Origin: an uncultured Butyricimonas sp.
GTDB taxonomy: Bacteria > Bacteroidota > Bacteroidia > Bacteroidales > Marinifilaceae
Reading direction: 5' to 3'
Assembly (NCBI GenBank): GCA_944320555.1
Contig: CALUHX010000005.1
Location: 1 to 64,000, forward strand
Length of the DNA: 64,000 nucleotides
Shown here in pieces: positions 61,264 to 64,000 of this stretch (position 1 is its first letter; every line of letters begins with the position of its first letter). Under the pieces are notes generated by a model. It made no database searches. It was not told the origin of the DNA and was given only the letters and a program-made list of their open reading frames with translations. The position numbers and the translations under genes are program-made.

Positions 61264-61578
61264 TCAATTGATTGACGATTGTTCAAACAACACTTCTATC
61301 CCGCACGAGCTGGCCACGTCGAGTTCCAGCTTCGCGCCCTTGCTCAATTCCCAGCCCCGCAGCATGTAGATGCCGTCGCACCCCAGCAGCAGGCCGATGT
61401 CCGTCCGCATGTGATCCCGCCAGTGCGCCTCCGGCGGAACCCCGTTTTTGAACGGGTTCACCGGGGCGAAGCCTTTCAGGCTCAGGTAACGCTCCGCGTC
61501 GTCGAACGCCTTCCGGCGTTTCTCCAGGTCGTGGTGCTCGATGGCGCCGCTGATGTAGATTTTCTTCTTTGTCTCCAT
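61264..61578 (-). CDS. DUF4406 nucleoside 2-deoxyribosyltransferase-like protein
   Basis: 104 residues. KKIYISGAIEHHDLEKRRKA opens a Rossmann-like fold; WRDHMRTDIGLLLGCDGIYM and LRGWELSKGAKLELDVA are conserved in DUF4406. Related proteins act on nucleosides; here it might supply or remodel nucleotides for phage DNA, which is unproven. Confidence 0.8.
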   Translation of the reverse strand: METKKKIYISGAIEHHDLEKRRKAFDDAERYLSLKGFAPVNPFKNGVPPEAHWRDHMRTDIGLLLGCDGIYMLRGWELSKGAKLELDVASSCGIEVLFEQSSIN

Positions 61579-61597
61579 TTTTTTACTTTTTGTGTTT

Positions 61598-61777
61598 CTA
61601 TTCTATTTCAAGTTGCACTCCGAATCCGAACTCCCGGCACAGCCGGACGATCTGGACCACAGCCATCGGGTCCTTCCCGTAAGGGTAGAAGATGACCCGC
61701 TCCCTGGTCACGCACCGCACGCCTTTTTTCCGGAGGCGGTATAGGATGTTCGCCCTGCGCTTAAGCCGCTTGTTCAT
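61598..61777 (-). CDS. Short basic phage protein (59 residues)
   Basis: Reads MNKRLKRRANILYRLRKKGV, then RCVTRERVIFYPYGKDPMAV, and ends FGFGVQLEIE before TAG. Its ATG overlaps the stop of the RecA-like gene, indicating coupling. Basic N-terminus suggests nucleic-acid contact. No family recognised. Confidence 0.6.
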   Translation of the reverse strand: MNKRLKRRANILYRLRKKGVRCVTRERVIFYPYGKDPMAVVQIVRLCREFGFGVQLEIE

Positions 61778-62412
61778 GGCCGCAAATCATTGTTTGTCCG
61801 CAATATTCCTTCTTTCCACACGACATAATAACTGCCGGCGTTTTCCGTGGACCGGCCCATGCAGTATGCCTTGTAGCCAACCACCCGCACCTTCATGTCG
61901 CAGATGTACCGCAGCCGCCGGGCGGGTCTCCCAGTCGGCTGGCTCTTGTCCTCCTGGCTGACGAAGACGAAGCACTTCCTCGGGAACCGCCTCATCAACG
62001 CCACCGCCTTCTCGTAGTTGAGCCCGGCGTCGTCCGCCGCCACCTGGAACGAGTCCACGATGACGAACTTCGCCGACTTGGGCTTCGCCAACCGCTCCAC
62101 CAGCTCGTCAAAAGTGTCGCCCGTCGCCACCCGGAAACGTCCCTGGACCTCGCCCATGCCCAAATAATCCATCCGCCGCTGGAAGCTCTGGCTCACGCCC
62201 TCCTCGTAGCTCAGGTACAGCACCGGGCCGTACTTGCAGAACTCCTTTGCGAGCTGCATCACGAACGAGCTCTTGCCGTTGGCGCTCGCCCCGCTGATGA
62301 ACCACGAGGCGTTCTCCGCCGGATACCCGAACGGACCCGACCACTCCTCGCCCCACGGCAGCGTCACCCATTTTTTGGCGACTATCTCTTTCGGACTGTA
62401 CGCGCGTTTCAT
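61774..62412 (-). CDS. RecA-fold ATPase (AAA_25-like)
   Basis: 212 residues from MKRAYSPKEIVAKKWVTLPW (62442 also possible). P-loop SGASANGKSSFVMQLAKE, Walker B KFVIVDSFQV and SQEDKSQPTG identify a RecA/DnaB-like single-domain ATPase. It may help replication of the transposing genome. Lies in the early operon after MuB. Confidence 0.8.
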   Translation of the reverse strand: MKRAYSPKEIVAKKWVTLPWGEEWSGPFGYPAENASWFISGASANGKSSFVMQLAKEFCKYGPVLYLSYEEGVSQSFQRRMDYLGMGEVQGRFRVATGDTFDELVERLAKPKSAKFVIVDSFQVAADDAGLNYEKAVALMRRFPRKCFVFVSQEDKSQPTGRPARRLRYICDMKVRVVGYKAYCMGRSTENAGSYYVVWKEGILRTNNDLRP

Positions 62413-62467
62413 ATTTTTTGTTATTTTTGCATCATGGATCATTCAGTACGCATAGAAGTTGCCCTGT

Positions 62468-62785
62468 TCACCGACGTTCGGACACGGACGGCAGAGGGTC
62501 TCCAACGATTTGAAACTGTTTTTCTAAAACCGCTCTTGCAAGCATGCGCTCCTCCTCCGCTGACAGTTCAAGAATGGGAATCGACGCTATTTCGCTATAT
62601 TCCGAACAAGCATCTTGACCAGAGAGGGACGGCTGAGTGCTTTGGAGCAAAGCTTCTTCTTCATCACACATGCCAATCAGCATGTCAAGCCTTTCTCGTA
62701 GCGCAAGCAATTCGGGCAGTAACCGAACTTTTCCAGTCGGCCCACAAGGGAACGACGTGCTTCTGCGTTGTCCATGCTCTTTCAT
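62468..62785 (-). CDS. Early phage protein of unknown function
   Basis: 105 residues, MKEHGQRRSTSFPCGPTGKV. Helical with an acidic middle (LIGMCDEEEALLQ). Its start overlaps the MuB stop by four bases. The opposite-strand frame over the same region lacks coding character. Confidence 0.5.
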   Translation of the reverse strand: MKEHGQRRSTSFPCGPTGKVRLLPELLALRERLDMLIGMCDEEEALLQSTQPSLSGQDACSEYSEIASIPILELSAEEERMLARAVLEKQFQIVGDPLPSVSERR

Positions 62786-63660
62786 GATTCAATCATTTTA
62801 AGTTTCTCAATCTCCGTATAAACTCTTCTCAGCCCTCCGCGTGTCTTGCGCACTATCTGGGCGATGTCCGCACCCTCCGGGGCGTTGGCCTTGGCCACAA
62901 TCCGCGCCTGCGTCATCAGGAAAGCCTCCCGCTCCTTGCCGTCGTCGGGCGTAACCTTACTATAACGGTCGCCATAACGGCTCAGCATTTCGGTGTAGCC
63001 CACCTTCTTGCACTCGATCGAGCGGTTTATCTTCTCCTTCAGACCGTCGGCTCCCATCATGTACCAGGCGCAGCATCTTTCGGTGGCGTTCCATAGGGCT
63101 TTCAGCTCCAGGAAAGCCTCGTACTGCAAATCGCCCGCCTCGTCCAGGATGACGAGCGGCGTTTCGATGGAGCGGAGGTAATACACCAGGTCGTCGTACA
63201 CGTCCGAATAACGGCCCTTGCCGTCCACGCCGAACTCGGCGGCGATCTTCCGCACCAGCTTTAGTTTGGTTTTCACCTGCGAGCAGTCTATATAGACGGC
63301 GTTCCTGTGGGTCTGCGCATAATACCGGGCCGTGAATGTCTTCCCGATGTTCGGCACATCGCACAGGATGGCTGAAAGGCTTGACTGCTGGATGAACTCC
63401 AGTTGGGCCGTGACGTACTCGAAGGTGGCGGTCTTGGCGGCCTTCCATTCCATGCCGCCGCGCAGGTTCACGCCCAGCCTCCGGGCGATGCCGATCCAGT
63501 TGGCGTCGCTCAGGATCCGGTCCGTCTGCCCGTTCTTCAGCGAGCTGTACACCGAGGTGGTGATGCCCAACGAGGCGGCGTGCTTCGCGTCGCTCGGGTA
63601 ATTGGCCCGGTTGGCCGCCACCGCCTCCAAAATCCGTTGTTTTTGCGTTTCTGTAATCAT
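62782..63660 (-). CDS. MuB-like transposition ATPase
   Basis: 292 residues. The N-terminal HTH (HAASLGITTSVYSSLKNGQT) is followed by an AAA+ domain: Walker A DVPNIGKTFTAR near residue 108, Walker B PLVILDEAGDLQ near residue 170, and sensor region CAWYMMGADGLKEK. MuB delivers target DNA to the transposase and gives target immunity. Directly after the transposase gene. Confidence 0.9.
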   Translation of the reverse strand: MITETQKQRILEAVAANRANYPSDAKHAASLGITTSVYSSLKNGQTDRILSDANWIGIARRLGVNLRGGMEWKAAKTATFEYVTAQLEFIQQSSLSAILCDVPNIGKTFTARYYAQTHRNAVYIDCSQVKTKLKLVRKIAAEFGVDGKGRYSDVYDDLVYYLRSIETPLVILDEAGDLQYEAFLELKALWNATERCCAWYMMGADGLKEKINRSIECKKVGYTEMLSRYGDRYSKVTPDDGKEREAFLMTQARIVAKANAPEGADIAQIVRKTRGGLRRVYTEIEKLKMIES

Positions 63661-63685
63661 ATTCTGACGCTGTTTTAATGTTGTT

Positions 63686-64000
63686 CTAAATGTCTCCCAA
63701 AGCCCTTCTCGCGTTGCCCGCTCCCGTTCTGTATTCCTCCGTCCGGACTTCCCGCCAGATGTCCTCCTCCGGTTCCGGAAGCGGATCGACCGCCGCTGCT
63801 TTCTCCTCCTCCTCCGGCGGATCCGGTCTCGCCACGCCCACTTTCCGGATGGCGTTCTCCTCGAGGTACCGCTCGAACGCCGACACCTTTTTCCGCTGCT
63901 CGACGAATTTCGCCACGTCCTCCTCTGTACGCTCGGCCAGCACCCGGTTGTAGGTCTCCATTCGCTCGACTTGGTCGATGTACCGGTCGCCTTGGAACAG
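63686..64000 (-). CDS. Mu-type transposase, C-terminal end only
   Basis: The frame enters from the right window edge (LFQGDRYIDQVERMETYNRV) and ends KVGVARPDPPEEEEKAAAVD ... GNARRALGDI. Catalytic domain lies outside. The identification rests on the gene order transposase-MuB and on the acidic, helical tail typical of MuA C-termini that bind MuB. Confidence 0.7.
   Translation of the reverse strand: MFQGDRYIDQVERMETYNRVLAERTEEDVAKFVEQRKKVSAFERYLEENAIRKVGVARPDPPEEEEKAAAVDPLPEPEEDIWREVRTEEYRTGAGNARRALGDI

Overview
The window looks like a chromosomal segment of a gut-type Bacteroidota (order Bacteroidales) carrying one end of a Mu-like transposable prophage. The evidence is the SusC/SusD pair with a FecR anti-sigma factor, lipoproteins with DUF4959/DUF4998-type layouts, -7 boxes of the form TAnnTTTG, and genes of the ThrE and DUF1703 families. 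Apart from one AT-rich island the DNA is GC-rich by eye. The family cannot be fixed from sequence alone. No tRNA, rRNA or CRISPR array was seen.

Host part (1 to about 27.2 kb). Two tandem copies of a module sit at <1-2639 and 4447-7129, both on the minus strand. Each pairs an RteC-like gene, split at the same A7 run in both copies, with an AAA-ATPase/PD-(D/E)XK nuclease gene (DUF1703 type). The spacer inside a 19-bp inverted repeat between the two genes is in opposite orientation in the two copies. Between the modules lie a secreted protein, a truncated paralogue of it, a 41-bp perfect palindrome and an ECF sigma factor. A minus-strand FecR-SusC-SusD-lipoprotein-lipoprotein-thioredoxin-fold operon follows (18124 to 7503). 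Its middle (about 8.6-16.05 kb) is AT-rich and the composition changes inside susC, which suggests that the specificity part was swapped in. Next come a STAND-like ATPase, agmatinase, a deoxyhypusine-synthase-like protein, a MITE-like repeat, a split ThrE-type exporter, DNA polymerase IV and biosynthetic arginine decarboxylase. The last three polyamine genes fit a putrescine/polyamine pathway.

Prophage part (about 27.2 kb to beyond 64 kb). The right-hand terminus is inferred near 27.19-27.29 kb from CGAAA-type sites resembling Mu transposase sites, three of them phased at about 22 bp. The transposase (C-terminal end only) and a MuB-like ATPase are at the other side of the window, so the phage left end lies outside. 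From right to left: transposase, MuB, a RecA-like ATPase and small early genes, DUF3164, and Mu gpG/gp37-like head-tail joining genes, all minus. Then a plus-strand block of terminase small and large, gp36-like, portal and MuF (52.5-57.9 kb). Then minus-strand protease/scaffold, capsid with a BACON-like domain, a lysis cassette, tail tube, a frameshifted tail chaperone, tape measure, distal tail protein, baseplate hub, and a 2334-residue fibre ending in a variable-region-like C-type lectin segment. A DGR-type reverse transcriptase follows.

Beyond the reverse transcriptase is a small module: an unknown protein, a candidate structured RNA with its own promoter and terminator, a small HTH-like protein, a thymidylate-synthase homologue whose specificity residue is Asp (as in dCMP hydroxymethylases), and a DNA adenine methylase. 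This occupies the place where Mu carries its mom DNA-modification genes. The overall plan resembles the DGR-carrying Mu-like phages of Bacteroides (hankyphage type). I could not find the DGR template repeat by eye.
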